From WRGA01 sp031553395 (lineage in GTDB: Bacteria; Bacteroidota; Bacteroidia; Bacteroidales; WRGA01): a DNA stretch of 64,000 nt. The position numbers were made by a program, and so were the translations under genes. Numbering within the stretch: the first letter of the stretch is position 1; each line of letters starts with the position of its first letter. The DNA lies in assembly GCA_031553395.1 (NCBI GenBank), contig JAVBLR010000008.1, positions 1-64,000 of the forward strand, given 5' to 3'. This document shows positions 38,252 through 47,644 of the stretch, piece by piece. The notes beneath the pieces were generated by a model. It made no database searches and was not told the DNA's origin. It saw only the letters and a list, made by a program, of their open reading frames with translations.

Positions 38252-38583
38252 TGGCAAAACTGTGATTTTTAATGTGATTGCACTTTTTTATTTGAATTAG
38301 GCAAAATCTGCGGCAATCAGTTTGTTTTATACTCAAATTTCAATAAAAATAATATCCCATCATTGTATCTATTATTCCAAATTCACATTACCTTTGACTC
38401 GTAATATTTACTTAAGATTTGTTGTAGCATTTAATTATATATGAATGTATTATAAAAATTAGCACATGCAAAATCTGAATATTTTTACAAGAACTTTTTA
38501 CGCTTAAATCTGTTTACTTAATTACTCTCTATCTTAAAATATACATTTATATTATTTACTAAATTAAAAATCAGAAATTTGAT
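38252..38583. other. AT-rich intergenic region
   Basis: Between two divergent genes. Apart from the nfnAB promoter at its left edge I see no gene, hairpin or repeat. Confidence 0.5.
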
Positions 38584-39084
38584 ATGAAAAAAATTGGCTT
38601 ATTATTCATTTTATGCATGTTGTTTTTACCCAACAACTTGTTTTCTCAAAAAGGAAATGAGGAATTGGAATTGGTGCAAGACATCTTCGGAATATCGAAG
38701 CAACAAATGATTATGGATTATATGCAATTAAGCGATGCCGAAGGCAAAAAATTTTGGGCGGTCTATGGCGAATACGAAAACGAACGAGTTTCTCTTGTAA
38801 ATAAACGCATTGAAAAGTTGAAGAAATTTTACGATGAAAATACCGAATTTGATGACGAAACTGCCAAAACAATTACCATGGACTTATTAGATAATGACAT
38901 TGCAAGGGCAGAACTTCATAAAAAGTATTTTAAGAAATTTACCACGGCTGTAGGAGCCTATACTGCTGCAAAATTTTTCCAAGTAGAGAATTATATTGAA
39001 ACTTCGGTTGAATTGAGTATTCAAGAAAATATACCTTTCTTAGGAGACTTGGAAGAAGGATTTTTGGAACTTCCCGAAAATTGA
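38584..39084 (+). CDS. Small secreted helical protein of unknown function
   Basis: A 166-residue protein with signal peptide (1-21, ending NLFSQ). The mature part is almost wholly helical and charged (AEGKKFWAVYGEYENERVSLVNKRIEKL), reminiscent of Spy/CpxP-type periplasmic helix bundles but without their LTXXQ motif. No neighbours on the same strand. Confidence 0.65.
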   Translation: MKKIGLLFILCMLFLPNNLFSQKGNEELELVQDIFGISKQQMIMDYMQLSDAEGKKFWAVYGEYENERVSLVNKRIEKLKKFYDENTEFDDETAKTITMDLLDNDIARAELHKKYFKKFTTAVGAYTAAKFFQVENYIETSVELSIQENIPFLGDLEEGFLELPEN

Positions 39085-39132
39085 GAAGTTGCTTTTGGAT
39101 AAATTGTTTTCAAATTGAGCCTGTTATGAATA

Positions 39133-39216
39133 TTTTGGCAAAGGGCTAATGGCAAAAGGCGAACGAAAGCTTATGCACGCTTCCCTTTGCCATTAGCCTT
39201 TTGCCTTTTGCCAAAA
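39133..39216. repeat. Scrambled palindrome built of GGCAAA/GGCTAATGGCAAA words
   Basis: The left arm at 39133-39163 and the right arm at 39186-39216 are complementary apart from a 7-base insertion (an extra AGGCAAA word) in the right arm; both begin TTTTGGCAAA when read inwards. It lies between convergent genes. It belongs to the same style of intergenic element as 3398-3452. Confidence 0.65.
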
Positions 39217-39262
39217 AACACTCATATTCAGTATCCATTTTAATCTGTTAAAGTAGAGATAA

Positions 39263-41164
39263 TTAATCTTCTAATTCTTTCTCAATCAACCTAGACATTA
39301 CATTAGAGCCCGGGAAACTTACCTGAAAGAAAACCTGTTCACCTTTTTTATTCAGCAACAGATAAGCAGGAATACCTCTTGCTCCTAATTTTTCCTTTAT
39401 GTATTTGGATTGTTCTCTGCTTAGACGATAATGTTCTCCGGGAATATTTGGGAGCATACTTTTCCATGTATCCAATGGAGATGATTCATCTGTGAGGTAA
39501 AGAAAAACAACATCTTTACCTTTAAACAAATTTTTGCTTTGCTCAAATTGTCTCATTGCATTACGGCAAGGAACGCACCATGTTGCCCAGAAATCAATTA
39601 ATACGACTTTCCCTTTAAATGGGCTGACAATCTCCCTAAGCAAGAAAAAATCTTTCACTTGTGGAGTACTGTGAATAGTATATGCTTTATTCTCTTTATT
39701 GGCCTCTATCGTTGCTATCAACTCTTTGTTCTTTTGGCTTGCATAATCAAAATAAAACGAATCCTTCAATTTTGAGAATTTTTCTAATTCTTTGTTAGTA
39801 AGAGGTATATATTCGTCCATTTTTGCACAATAAAGTTGAGCTCTAAGCATATCGTTTAATATACCATCTGAACTGCCTAATATGTTGGCTAAATAATTTT
39901 CAGGACTCTTATCCATTTTTGTACATGCCTTAACAATAGTGCCAAAATCAATACTGTATAATGAACGAAGATTGTTAATCGGCAAAACATTCAGAAAGGA
40001 GTAATATCTTTTATCAAAAACTAAATTGGGAGCCTTAGAACTTTCTTCCCGCCGAACTTTATATATCTTCAGATAAGCACTTCCCATAGTACTTTTAGCT
40101 GACATTAACATAGTAGAAACATAAAAAAGGACATTTAGAGATGCAAACTCAAAGGCTTTCTGAGTCAATCCTTTTTGAGATAATGCCTCTGTAGCCGTTG
40201 CCATCTTTCCTAAAATATACGATTGATACTGAGCGGCATTCATATCTGCAATAGTCTTTAGATCTTTCGAGGTGTCAAAAGATCTTCTTAGAAAATCGGG
40301 AAGGTTAATACTCTCAATTTGGTTGTTGATATTTGCATTTGCTCCGGAGAAATAAATATATTTTTCTTTGGGGCATTTTTGAATCTCCTTTTGTGTTTCC
40401 TGACAAGATTTCAGATGTAAATCAACATAAAGTCCGCTTTCTTCTCCGGGAGATAATATGAAATATTTACTGTAAGAGGGAAAACGACAATATACTTGCG
40501 TAATTGAGATCAATGGAATTTCTTCTTCAAAACTACCGTCATCGTTTATCAGGATTTCGTATCCTTCAACAATACCGGTTACCGGATTATTTACTTGGAT
40601 ATTAATCGTCCAATTCATTTCAGGCATATATCCTAAAAATTGCCCCTTAAGAATGGCATTTCCTGCTTTTAATTCCGGAGTTTCCAATGGCAGATTGTCT
40701 TCTTTGGCAATTGCTTCATTTTTGATTTTATCTGGTATTTTAGGGAAATTCGTGTTATTTTCGGGATTTAACTGTATATTCCATACTTTGTAACAACTAT
40801 TACAAGTTCCTCCGATAAAATCTAACTGTTGAGTGATTGAATCAATAGGAGGAAACATAAAAGTAAAGACATTTTTACCGGAAAATTTCTCTTCATTCCT
40901 TTTAGCTTTGGAACTATCAGTCAATTCAGTATATTTTTTATCATTTACCTGAATATAAATATCCGGAGGAATCTGAATATCTTCATTTTTTTTGTTAAAG
41001 ACAGATAATTGTACGATAGTAGCAGTATCGCTTAAGGTAATTTTGTCGATGATTGCATTAGAATGCGATGCTACTCCAAACGAAGGATCCTCAATTGTTT
41101 TGTCAACTGCCGATAAACGACATAACCCTATGACAAAAAAGATAATCAATAATTTTATTCTCAT
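39263..41164 (-). CDS. Periplasmic TlpA-like thioredoxin with large N-terminal domain
   Basis: A 633-residue protein with signal peptide (1-19). The first 510 residues have no clear catalytic domain, though a DUF4369-like beta region (about 160-250, ILKGQFLGYMPEMNW) is possible. The C-terminus is a TlpA/ResA thioredoxin domain with FWATWCVPC (about 527-534) and the cis-Pro GARGIPAYLLL. It would be a membrane-side or periplasmic disulfide reductase. Transcribed alone from a good promoter. Confidence 0.85.
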   Translation of the reverse strand: MRIKLLIIFFVIGLCRLSAVDKTIEDPSFGVASHSNAIIDKITLSDTATIVQLSVFNKKNEDIQIPPDIYIQVNDKKYTELTDSSKAKRNEEKFSGKNVFTFMFPPIDSITQQLDFIGGTCNSCYKVWNIQLNPENNTNFPKIPDKIKNEAIAKEDNLPLETPELKAGNAILKGQFLGYMPEMNWTINIQVNNPVTGIVEGYEILINDDGSFEEEIPLISITQVYCRFPSYSKYFILSPGEESGLYVDLHLKSCQETQKEIQKCPKEKYIYFSGANANINNQIESINLPDFLRRSFDTSKDLKTIADMNAAQYQSYILGKMATATEALSQKGLTQKAFEFASLNVLFYVSTMLMSAKSTMGSAYLKIYKVRREESSKAPNLVFDKRYYSFLNVLPINNLRSLYSIDFGTIVKACTKMDKSPENYLANILGSSDGILNDMLRAQLYCAKMDEYIPLTNKELEKFSKLKDSFYFDYASQKNKELIATIEANKENKAYTIHSTPQVKDFFLLREIVSPFKGKVVLIDFWATWCVPCRNAMRQFEQSKNLFKGKDVVFLYLTDESSPLDTWKSMLPNIPGEHYRLSREQSKYIKEKLGARGIPAYLLLNKKGEQVFFQVSFPGSNVMSRLIEKELED

Positions 41165-41258
41165 AGTATTTAAATTTTGATGATTAAATCTCCTTTATAT
41201 TGCAACATAGAAATAATAAATAAAACTATTAGCATAGAATATTTTTTATTTATTGATA

Positions 41259-41289
41259 CAAATATAGTATTCGTTCCTTTTGATACAAA
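41259..41289 (-). promoter_or_regulatory. Promoter of the TlpA-like gene
   Basis: Minus strand TTTG (41286-41289), 19-bp spacer, TATATTTG (41259-41266): an exact fit to the Bacteroidetes consensus, about 90 bases ahead of the start codon. Confidence 0.75.
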
Positions 41290-41395
41290 AAAATTTTAAT
41301 TAAATTTTTATGATTATACATTATGTGCTGAATTCAGAACTTTTTAACAGGTTTTACGTTTTATAAATATTATACGCTCTATTAATAAAATAAAT

Positions 41396-42280
41396 ATGAA
41401 AACTTGTAAAAATAGGTGGATATGCTTCATAAGCCTTTGTTTGTGCAGTTTATGGATGTCGGCACAAGGTCAGAATATAGTTGAAAAAAAAGACTCCATA
41501 GTTCAACATCCTAGTTCTCTCAGCAATAAGCCATGGACAGTAAGCCGTTTTTCGGTACGGTTGGGTGCATTTTGGGCAATTAATACTACCGATTTAGGAG
41601 TTAGCCTTGATGGAAATCATTTTACTCCGATTAGTTTTGAGGATGATTTGAATATGGATAGAAATACATACAGTGGTCTGTTCAATTTTGATGCTCGTTT
41701 TGGGAAGCATCATCGTATCGATTTCTCCTATTTTAATATTTATAGAAATAAAAAGCTTACACTTGATAAGGATATTGATTTCGGCAAACATACTTATCCT
41801 ATCGATTCATATGTAAAAGCATATTTGAACACAAATATTTTTCGGCTTTCTTATGGATATTCATTTTTTTCCAATCCAAAATTTGAAGTTGGGGCATTGA
41901 TTGGATTTCATGTGATGTCATTTAATATCGGGATGGAATTTGCCGGAGAAACATTGGATCTTTCACAGCAAGATGATGTTAAATTTACTGCTCCTCTACC
42001 CGACCTTGGGTTATGGGGAACCTATGCCTTTCATAACCGTTGGGCTGTAAGTGCTGAGCTGAGTTATTTTTATGTTAAACTAAAAAGTCTTGATATTGAT
42101 GGTCGACTTTTAAATGCAAATCTGTATGCTCAATACAAGTTGAACAATCATTGGGAGGTTGCATTAGGCTATACTGGATTTGACGTATTGGTTAATCTTG
42201 ACCGGAAGCATTTAGATGGAAAATTTGAGTGGGGATACAGCGGCCCGGTATTTGAAGTGGCGTACAAATTTGGAAAGTAA
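41396..42280 (+). CDS. Outer-membrane beta-barrel protein
   Basis: A 294-residue protein. Signal peptide about 1-25 (ending MSAQGQ), then amphipathic strands with aromatic girdles (FNFDARFGKHHRIDFSYF, YGYSFFSNPKFEVGALIGFH) and a C-terminal VFEVAYKF. An OmpA/OmpW-size barrel without a periplasmic domain. Substrate unknown. A terminator follows 18 bp after the stop. Confidence 0.8.
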   Translation: MKTCKNRWICFISLCLCSLWMSAQGQNIVEKKDSIVQHPSSLSNKPWTVSRFSVRLGAFWAINTTDLGVSLDGNHFTPISFEDDLNMDRNTYSGLFNFDARFGKHHRIDFSYFNIYRNKKLTLDKDIDFGKHTYPIDSYVKAYLNTNIFRLSYGYSFFSNPKFEVGALIGFHVMSFNIGMEFAGETLDLSQQDDVKFTAPLPDLGLWGTYAFHNRWAVSAELSYFYVKLKSLDIDGRLLNANLYAQYKLNNHWEVALGYTGFDVLVNLDRKHLDGKFEWGYSGPVFEVAYKFGK

Positions 42281-42298
42281 AAAAATGGATAAAAAAAA

Positions 42299-42317
42299 GG
42301 TTGTCATCCCGACAACC
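42299..42317 (+). terminator. Hairpin after the barrel gene
   Basis: GGTTGTC and GACAACC (42299-42305, 42311-42317) around ATCCC, preceded by an A-tract. The stem is followed by AATCTTC rather than a T run, so it works best as terminator on the opposite strand (A8 becomes U8) or as a conserved leader hairpin for the motif at 42327-42350. Confidence 0.5.
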
Positions 42318-42471
42318 AATCTTCTGTTAACCTTAAATCTAATACTATGAAAAATCACTGTACAAAGATAATGACACAAATACTTATACTCAAAATTTTT
42401 ACACTAAGAATTGTTAATTTAATCCATTAATTAAGTTAAAAAATAAGAATCGTTTTTTAACGTATTAATTA

Positions 42472-43671
42472 TTACAGATTTTTAGCGCACTCAAATATTT
42501 TCAGGTATCCTTCTGGCCATTTCTTGTCGGTTCTCCAGTTCAAGAAGTTTAAATCATGATTATGCTTTTCAAAAACATAGGCATTCAGATTGGTTTTATT
42601 CGACACCTTGAATCGCTCCTGAAGGTCATAAACGCTTTCCACTGGAACATTAGCATCATCCGCCCCATGAAAAATGTAAATAGGAATATCCAATCTTAAC
42701 AATCTAGTCTTATTAGCTTCCAATGCAAAATGTTGTCTGAACCAACCAATTGTCAGATAAAAATAATTTTTCTGAATCCATTCTTCATCGCCCACGGTAA
42801 TCTTTTCCATAAGGGTAGCAGCAAAAGACTCCCTCATGGTTCGGATATCATTAACATCGATAACACTATCTTTTACGACATCCAATGTTTCGAACGGGAG
42901 ATTTTGAAAAAGATATTTTTTGTATGCTTTTATTTCCTTATCGTTTGATTCATATTCTTCACGACTGATTTTTTTATCCCCGTTCTTATCAAAAACTGCA
43001 TTTGCCATATTCATCACTCCATAACCCTCATTTTGCCATTCTATAATGTCATACATATTTTCATGCGCATAACCATGCAGGAAAAGAGCATCTACACCGA
43101 CTTTCTTCCTTTCGGCCACCAGTGAAGCAATGATTGTTCCTTCACTGATTCCGTACAAAATGATTTTACAATTTTTGGACCGTTTATCTTTTTTCAATAC
43201 AGACAACATGCATTCTATATCCTCTGCTTCGTTAATAGGAAGGTATTTGGCATATTTTACAGAATCTATCTTGTTGTACATCGGAGGCGTATCACCTACA
43301 TCTATTCCTCGACGATTATAACTGAAGAACGCAACTTCATTACTGCAAAATCCTTCTGCAATATCATCATAATAATTGAATCCATCCCTTTTATTCAGGT
43401 AGTTATTTGCACCTGTGCCATGAACACAGAAAACAATGGTTTTTACGGAATTATCAGGTAAACACAATCGTGCAGTGATTTCCTCACCATCAGATAAGCT
43501 AATCGTTTTCATTTCAGGAGTGAAAGCTTGTAATGAAAAACAAGATAAGATTATCAAAAGACTACAAGATAGTTTTTTTTCATGAGAATAATTTATTAAG
43601 ATTACTTTATTAGTCACCGAAAAATAAAATCTATTACAGTTTGTTAAAAATAAAAATATGAAAAATAGCAA
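42472..43671 (-). CDS. Alpha/beta hydrolase with EF-hand insertion; signal peptide out of frame
   Basis: A serine alpha/beta hydrolase: oxyanion region CVHGTGANNYL, nucleophile elbow YGISEGTI, FHGADDANVPVESV with the Asp and KHNHDLNF with the His. An insertion carries DKNGDKKISREEYE, a canonical calcium-binding EF-hand loop, in the lid region. The open frame starts at 43671 with an unlikely leader. A good signal peptide (KKLSCSLLIILSCFSLQAF) would begin at the ATG at 43583 only if the A8 tract 43573-43580 had one more A. Either a natural slippage site, a broken gene or a sequence error. Confidence 0.8.
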   Translation of the reverse strand: MLFFIFLFLTNCNRFYFSVTNKVILINYSHEKKLSCSLLIILSCFSLQAFTPEMKTISLSDGEEITARLCLPDNSVKTIVFCVHGTGANNYLNKRDGFNYYDDIAEGFCSNEVAFFSYNRRGIDVGDTPPMYNKIDSVKYAKYLPINEAEDIECMLSVLKKDKRSKNCKIILYGISEGTIIASLVAERKKVGVDALFLHGYAHENMYDIIEWQNEGYGVMNMANAVFDKNGDKKISREEYESNDKEIKAYKKYLFQNLPFETLDVVKDSVIDVNDIRTMRESFAATLMEKITVGDEEWIQKNYFYLTIGWFRQHFALEANKTRLLRLDIPIYIFHGADDANVPVESVYDLQERFKVSNKTNLNAYVFEKHNHDLNFLNWRTDKKWPEGYLKIFECAKNL

Positions 43672-43733
43672 TAATGATATGTGTCTAGAACGTGCTAAAA
43701 TTGAATAAAATTTTGGGTAGTATTCAATACAAA

Positions 43734-43763
43734 AAATGCCTACGATTCAAATCGTAAGCATTT
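43734..43763 (-). terminator. Terminator of tRNA-Ser
   Basis: 13-base arms at 43734-43746 and 43751-43763 (AAATGC.TACGAT types) pair with one mismatch around a 4-nt loop and are followed by T6 on the minus strand, 10 bases after the tRNA 3' end. Confidence 0.85.
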
Positions 43764-43772
43764 AACAATCAG

Positions 43773-43860
43773 CGGAAAGGAAGGGATTCGAACCCCCGGA
43801 ACCCTTTTGAAGTTCACACGCTTTCCAAGCGTGCCTCTTAAACCACTCGAGCACCTTTCC
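43773..43860 (-). tRNA. tRNA-Ser (anticodon GGA)
   Basis: 88-nt class II tRNA on the minus strand. The acceptor stem GGAAAGG/CCTTTCC is perfect with discriminator G, the anticodon loop reads CTTGGAAAG giving GGA, a long variable arm follows, and the T arm is GGGGGTTCGAATCCCTT-like. No CCA is encoded. Its promoter and terminator are both visible. Confidence 0.95.
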
Positions 43861-43873
43861 TTTTTTGAGGTTG

Positions 43874-43904
43874 CAAAGATACGAGATATTTCCGGATTGA
43901 CAAA
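43874..43904 (-). promoter_or_regulatory. Promoter of tRNA-Ser
   Basis: Minus strand TTTG (43901-43904), 19-bp spacer, TATCTTTG (43874-43881). An exact consensus, 14 bases before the mature 5' end. Confidence 0.8.
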
Positions 43905-43984
43905 AGACAAGAAAAAATAGTTTTTGTTTTGATTTTAGGTAATTTTGCAGTGTTTTGAAATAGTTGAAATAAAAACTTCTACGC

Positions 43985-45037
43985 ATGTCATATCCCATAA
44001 GTGATATATTAATTGATTGGTACAAACAGTATAAACGCGCCCTACCTTGGCGGGAAACAAAAAACGCATATATCATCTGGATTTCGGAAGTTATCTTGCA
44101 ACAAACCCGTGTTAATCAAGGATTAAATTATTTTCTGAATTTCATCAAGCGTTTCCCTGATGTACAATCTCTTGCCGAGGCCACTGAAGACGAAGTTATG
44201 AAGTATTGGCAAGGACTTGGTTATTATAGCCGTGCAAGAAATTTACAAAGTGCGGCAAAAGAGGTTATGTCCCGGTTCAATGGAATCTTTCCTGTAGATT
44301 ATAAAGATGTATTATCCTTAAAAGGTGTTGGAGAATATACTGCTGCTGCCATCTGTTCTTTTGCTTATGATGCTCCTTATGCTGTAGTTGATGGAAATGT
44401 TTTCCGTGTTCTGTCCCGGTTATTTGCACTTGAAACTCCCATTGATTCCGTACAAGGTAAAAAAACGATAAGTAAAATTGCACAGAAAATCATGCCGCAT
44501 CATCGTACTGCAATGCATAATCAAGCAATAATGGAATTCGGCGCTTTACAGTGTACACCTCAATCACCTGATTGTTTCAATTGTCCTTTAAGCAGTAAAT
44601 GCTTAGCTTTTGCACAAAGAAAAGTTTCTGCTTATCCAATAAAGGCTGGAAAAATAAAACCCAAAGATCGCTATTTTAATTATTTTTACATTTATCAAGG
44701 AGATTACACCTTTTTGAGAAAAAGAGTCGATAAAGATATTTGGAGAAATCTATATGAATTTCCTTTAATTGAAACATCAAAAGAAACCTCTTTAGAAGAA
44801 TTATCTGTTTCTTCCGAATTTAAGACTATGTTTTCAGAGCTTGAATCAATAGAAATCAATCTCAATTATCAACAAAAACATGTTCTTTCACATCAGATTA
44901 TCCATGCAAAATTTTATAGGGTTATAATTAATGAAAACAACAAGTATTTTGACGGATTTCTAAAAATACCGTTGAAAGACTTGGATAAGTATGCCATTTC
45001 AAGGCTTATTCACAAGTATTTAGAGAAAATAGACTAA
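43985..45037 (+). CDS. mutY: A/G-specific adenine DNA glycosylase
   Basis: MutY removes adenine opposite 8-oxoguanine. Of its 350 residues, the N-terminal half has the HhH-GPD fold with catalytic Glu in SEVILQQTRV, the helix-hairpin-helix LSLKGVGEYTAAAI, and catalytic Asp in AVVDGNVFRVLSR. The [4Fe-4S] loop is CTPQSPDCFNCPLSSKC. The C-terminal half is the NUDIX-like 8-oxoG recognition domain. A TAATTTTG -10-type box lies at 43940-43947; the -33 box is weak. Confidence 0.96.
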   Translation: MSYPISDILIDWYKQYKRALPWRETKNAYIIWISEVILQQTRVNQGLNYFLNFIKRFPDVQSLAEATEDEVMKYWQGLGYYSRARNLQSAAKEVMSRFNGIFPVDYKDVLSLKGVGEYTAAAICSFAYDAPYAVVDGNVFRVLSRLFALETPIDSVQGKKTISKIAQKIMPHHRTAMHNQAIMEFGALQCTPQSPDCFNCPLSSKCLAFAQRKVSAYPIKAGKIKPKDRYFNYFYIYQGDYTFLRKRVDKDIWRNLYEFPLIETSKETSLEELSVSSEFKTMFSELESIEINLNYQQKHVLSHQIIHAKFYRVIINENNKYFDGFLKIPLKDLDKYAISRLIHKYLEKID

Positions 45038-45179
45038 TTTTTAAAATACTTGTTTATCTTTGTTCCCTAATTTTTTCAGAAAAAAGAATATTGTGAAATG
45101 AGCATGTGTAATAATATCTATTAAAAAATGAACATGCAAATTCCATACGGCTTTAGTGTAAAAAATAAAAAATAATCGT

Positions 45180-46172
45180 ATGAAAAAGAAACTTCTATTT
45201 TGTTTGTCTTTTGTGATACCAGCCCTTTCGTGCTTTGCCCAATTATCCGACGAACGTTCAATTTGGGATAACTCTGATTTAAAAGGAAAAGTTCAATCCT
45301 TAAGAGAAACTGAATATATCATTAAGAATGGCGATCCAAATAAAAAGATTTCCGACCAAACCATCGAAATTCAAGGCGAAACTACTAAAAACTTTGATAG
45401 AAACGGACGACTTACCGACCAAAGCTGGGTAAGTTATGTTGGTGGAGCTTCTAAAAAATGGAATTTCACCTATGATACTCAAGGACGCATACTTGAAGAG
45501 GCTATGTATAACGAAACCGGATTGGACGAAACAATTACTTATGCTTATTCCGGAAATAATTTAGTACAAAAAACATGGTATAAAGGTGCTAAAAAGAACT
45601 TGGAAAAAACATGGTATTACCAATATAACAACGCCAGCAAATTATTAAGTGAATATTGGACAGATGCTACTGGAAGAGTTGCTTGGAAGAGCAATTATAA
45701 GTATGATATTCAAGGAAATATGATTGAAAAATCATGGATTGTTGATGACCGTAATACTTCTAAATGGACATGTAAATATGATACGGAAGGACGGGTTATT
45801 GAGAATGCCGAATATTCAAACGGGATTTTAAAAGAAATGTCTTTCAATGCCTACAATAAGAAAGGACAACTTGAAAATGTACGGGTATTTAAAAATGATG
45901 TTTTGGAATTAAAGAAAGAATTTTCATATAACACGAAAGGTAAACTCAGAATGGAATGGTGGTACGATGGTTCCGGCAAGTTATTTCATAGAAGGAATTT
46001 CGACTACGACAAAATGCAATATATGATTTCCTCTTTCACTTGGGATGATAAAAGTAAGTTACTGGATAAAACATATTGGACTTATGATAATAATGGAAAT
46101 TATTTCCAACAAATCAATTACGAAGGACAAATTCCGGTGTTTACAACAAAAAGGTCTATCAACTATTTTTGA
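45180..46172 (+). CDS. Secreted YD-repeat-like protein
   Basis: A 330-residue protein with signal peptide (1-20, ALSCFAQ). The mature part consists of about ten YD/Rhs-type repeats (YDTQGRILEEAMYN, YDIQGNMIEKSW, YDTEGRVIENAEYS). These form beta sheets in cell-surface or toxin shells, but here there is no toxin domain. Possibly a surface or periplasmic structural protein. Confidence 0.75.
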   Translation: MKKKLLFCLSFVIPALSCFAQLSDERSIWDNSDLKGKVQSLRETEYIIKNGDPNKKISDQTIEIQGETTKNFDRNGRLTDQSWVSYVGGASKKWNFTYDTQGRILEEAMYNETGLDETITYAYSGNNLVQKTWYKGAKKNLEKTWYYQYNNASKLLSEYWTDATGRVAWKSNYKYDIQGNMIEKSWIVDDRNTSKWTCKYDTEGRVIENAEYSNGILKEMSFNAYNKKGQLENVRVFKNDVLELKKEFSYNTKGKLRMEWWYDGSGKLFHRRNFDYDKMQYMISSFTWDDKSKLLDKTYWTYDNNGNYFQQINYEGQIPVFTTKRSINYF

Positions 46173-46196
46173 GAAAGAGCCTAAAGAAATTTGTAA

Positions 46197-46237
46197 AAAA
46201 TGGCAGCAAAATCATGTTTTGATTTTACTGCCATTTT
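46197..46237 (+). terminator. Terminator after YD-repeat gene
   Basis: 18-base arms 46197-46214 and 46220-46237 (AAAATGGCAG.AAAATCA) pair with one mismatch around 5 nt. Confidence 0.8.
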
Positions 46238-46363
46238 ATCTTCGGGGGTAATATTTAAAGATGAAATCTCACAGAGGTATTTTTTCATTTAGTGAATATG
46301 CCTAATTTTAATTATAAGCCGAAAACAAATCTCCAATTAAGAACCAAAATAGTTTAGAATTAT

Positions 46364-47266
46364 TCAGTCCAATTCATCTAATAACTCTTCTTTTGCTTTT
46401 TCCAACTCTTCTTTTTGCTTATCTGATACTTCAGGATAACTAAGTTTTAACTTTTTTGCTTCCGAATAAATAATATCGCCAATACAAGTACGGGAAAACC
46501 ACTTATCATCAGCAGGAATCACATACCAAGGCGCATAGTTCTTGGAAGTTGCTGTCAACATTTCCTCGTATGCAAGCATATAATCATCCCAATGTTTTCT
46601 TTCGGCAGCATCGGCAGCAGAAAACTTCCAATTTTTTTCCGGATTTGTTAGTCGTTCGAGAAAGCGTTTTTTTTGTTCCTCCTTGGATAAGTAAAGAAAA
46701 AACTTGATAATTAACGTTCCGTTTTCTGCTAATGTTTTTTCAAAATGATTGATTTGCTTGTAACGTTTTTCCCAAAACGAATGCTTGATATCCTTTACAG
46801 AAGTTATATCAGGAAGACGCTCATTTAGAATAAATTCTGGATGAACACGCGTTACCAGTACATTTTCGTAATGAGAACGATTGAAAATACCGATATCTCC
46901 CCTTGCCGGCAGACAAATGTAATGACGCCAAAAATAATCATGGTCTAATTCGGCATAAGTTGGTGTTTTAAAATTACTTACTTTTACACCACTCGGATTT
47001 AACCCACTCATTACATGCTTAATAGCACCATCTTTTCCTGCTGCATCCATTGCCTGTAATACAATCAGGATACTGTGGCGATCGTGTGCATATAACATAT
47101 CTTGCAATCGCGAAAGATTTTCTATACCTTCTTTCAGTAATATTTCGCCTTCTTCTTTAGAAAATGGTTTCTCGGCACAGTCCGTTTTAAAATCTTTTTT
47201 CAGGGAAATTTTTTTATCGGGCTCAACCCGAAGCGATTGCAAATATTCTTTATACTGTTTTTTCAT
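46364..47266 (-). CDS. ppk2: Polyphosphate kinase 2 family protein
   Basis: A 300-residue PPK2, a polyphosphate:nucleotide phosphotransferase. Walker A is AMDAAGKDGAIKH with the essential Asp, Walker B is FNRSHYENVLVTRVHPE, and the lid has FLERLTNPEKNWKF. The GLNPSGVKVSNFKTPTYAELDHDYFWR segment is diagnostic. Probably regenerates nucleoside di- or triphosphates from polyphosphate. A TACCTTTG box at 47380-47387 (minus) is its likely -7 element. Confidence 0.93.
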   Translation of the reverse strand: MKKQYKEYLQSLRVEPDKKISLKKDFKTDCAEKPFSKEEGEILLKEGIENLSRLQDMLYAHDRHSILIVLQAMDAAGKDGAIKHVMSGLNPSGVKVSNFKTPTYAELDHDYFWRHYICLPARGDIGIFNRSHYENVLVTRVHPEFILNERLPDITSVKDIKHSFWEKRYKQINHFEKTLAENGTLIIKFFLYLSKEEQKKRFLERLTNPEKNWKFSAADAAERKHWDDYMLAYEEMLTATSKNYAPWYVIPADDKWFSRTCIGDIIYSEAKKLKLSYPEVSDKQKEELEKAKEELLDELD

Positions 47267-47448
47267 GTTATTGTCTATTCTTAAATTTTTAAAATAATAA
47301 CAATTTTACATCCCAAATCAAAACGAACAAATCAGCATTAAAGTTCATATACGTTTTCAAAGAAAACAGTAGACTCATACAAAGGTAATTTTTTTGAAAT
47401 AAATCCAATAATCATCCAACCAAAAATATTATTTTTGCATGCTGAATT

Positions 47449-47521
<73 letters not shown>

Positions 47522-47530
47522 CTTGAGAAT

Positions 47531-47563
47531 AAAGCAGTTACATAAATGTGACTGCTTTTTTTG
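47531..47563 (+). terminator. Terminator of tRNA-Thr
   Basis: 13-base arms AAAGCAGTTACAT (47531-47543) and 47546-47558 pair with one G-T around AA, followed by T6. Confidence 0.85.
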
Positions 47564-47613
47564 TTGCTGAAAAGAGGGAATTTTTGATGGTTTTAGGGGG
47601 TTACAGAGGACAA

Positions 47614-47634
47614 AGTTAAACCAAGAGTTAAACC
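47614..47634. repeat. Left pair of integrase arm-site-like repeats
   Basis: AGTTAAACC at 47614-47622 and again at 47626-47634 (12-bp pitch), just before the integrase start. The same pair with the same pitch occurs near the other end at 63872-63892. Confidence 0.65.
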
Positions 47635-47644
47635 AAGAATTGCA

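Noticed and set aside
43762..44076. 104-codon minus-strand frame
   Set aside because: It runs through tRNA-Ser, its promoter and the mutY start.
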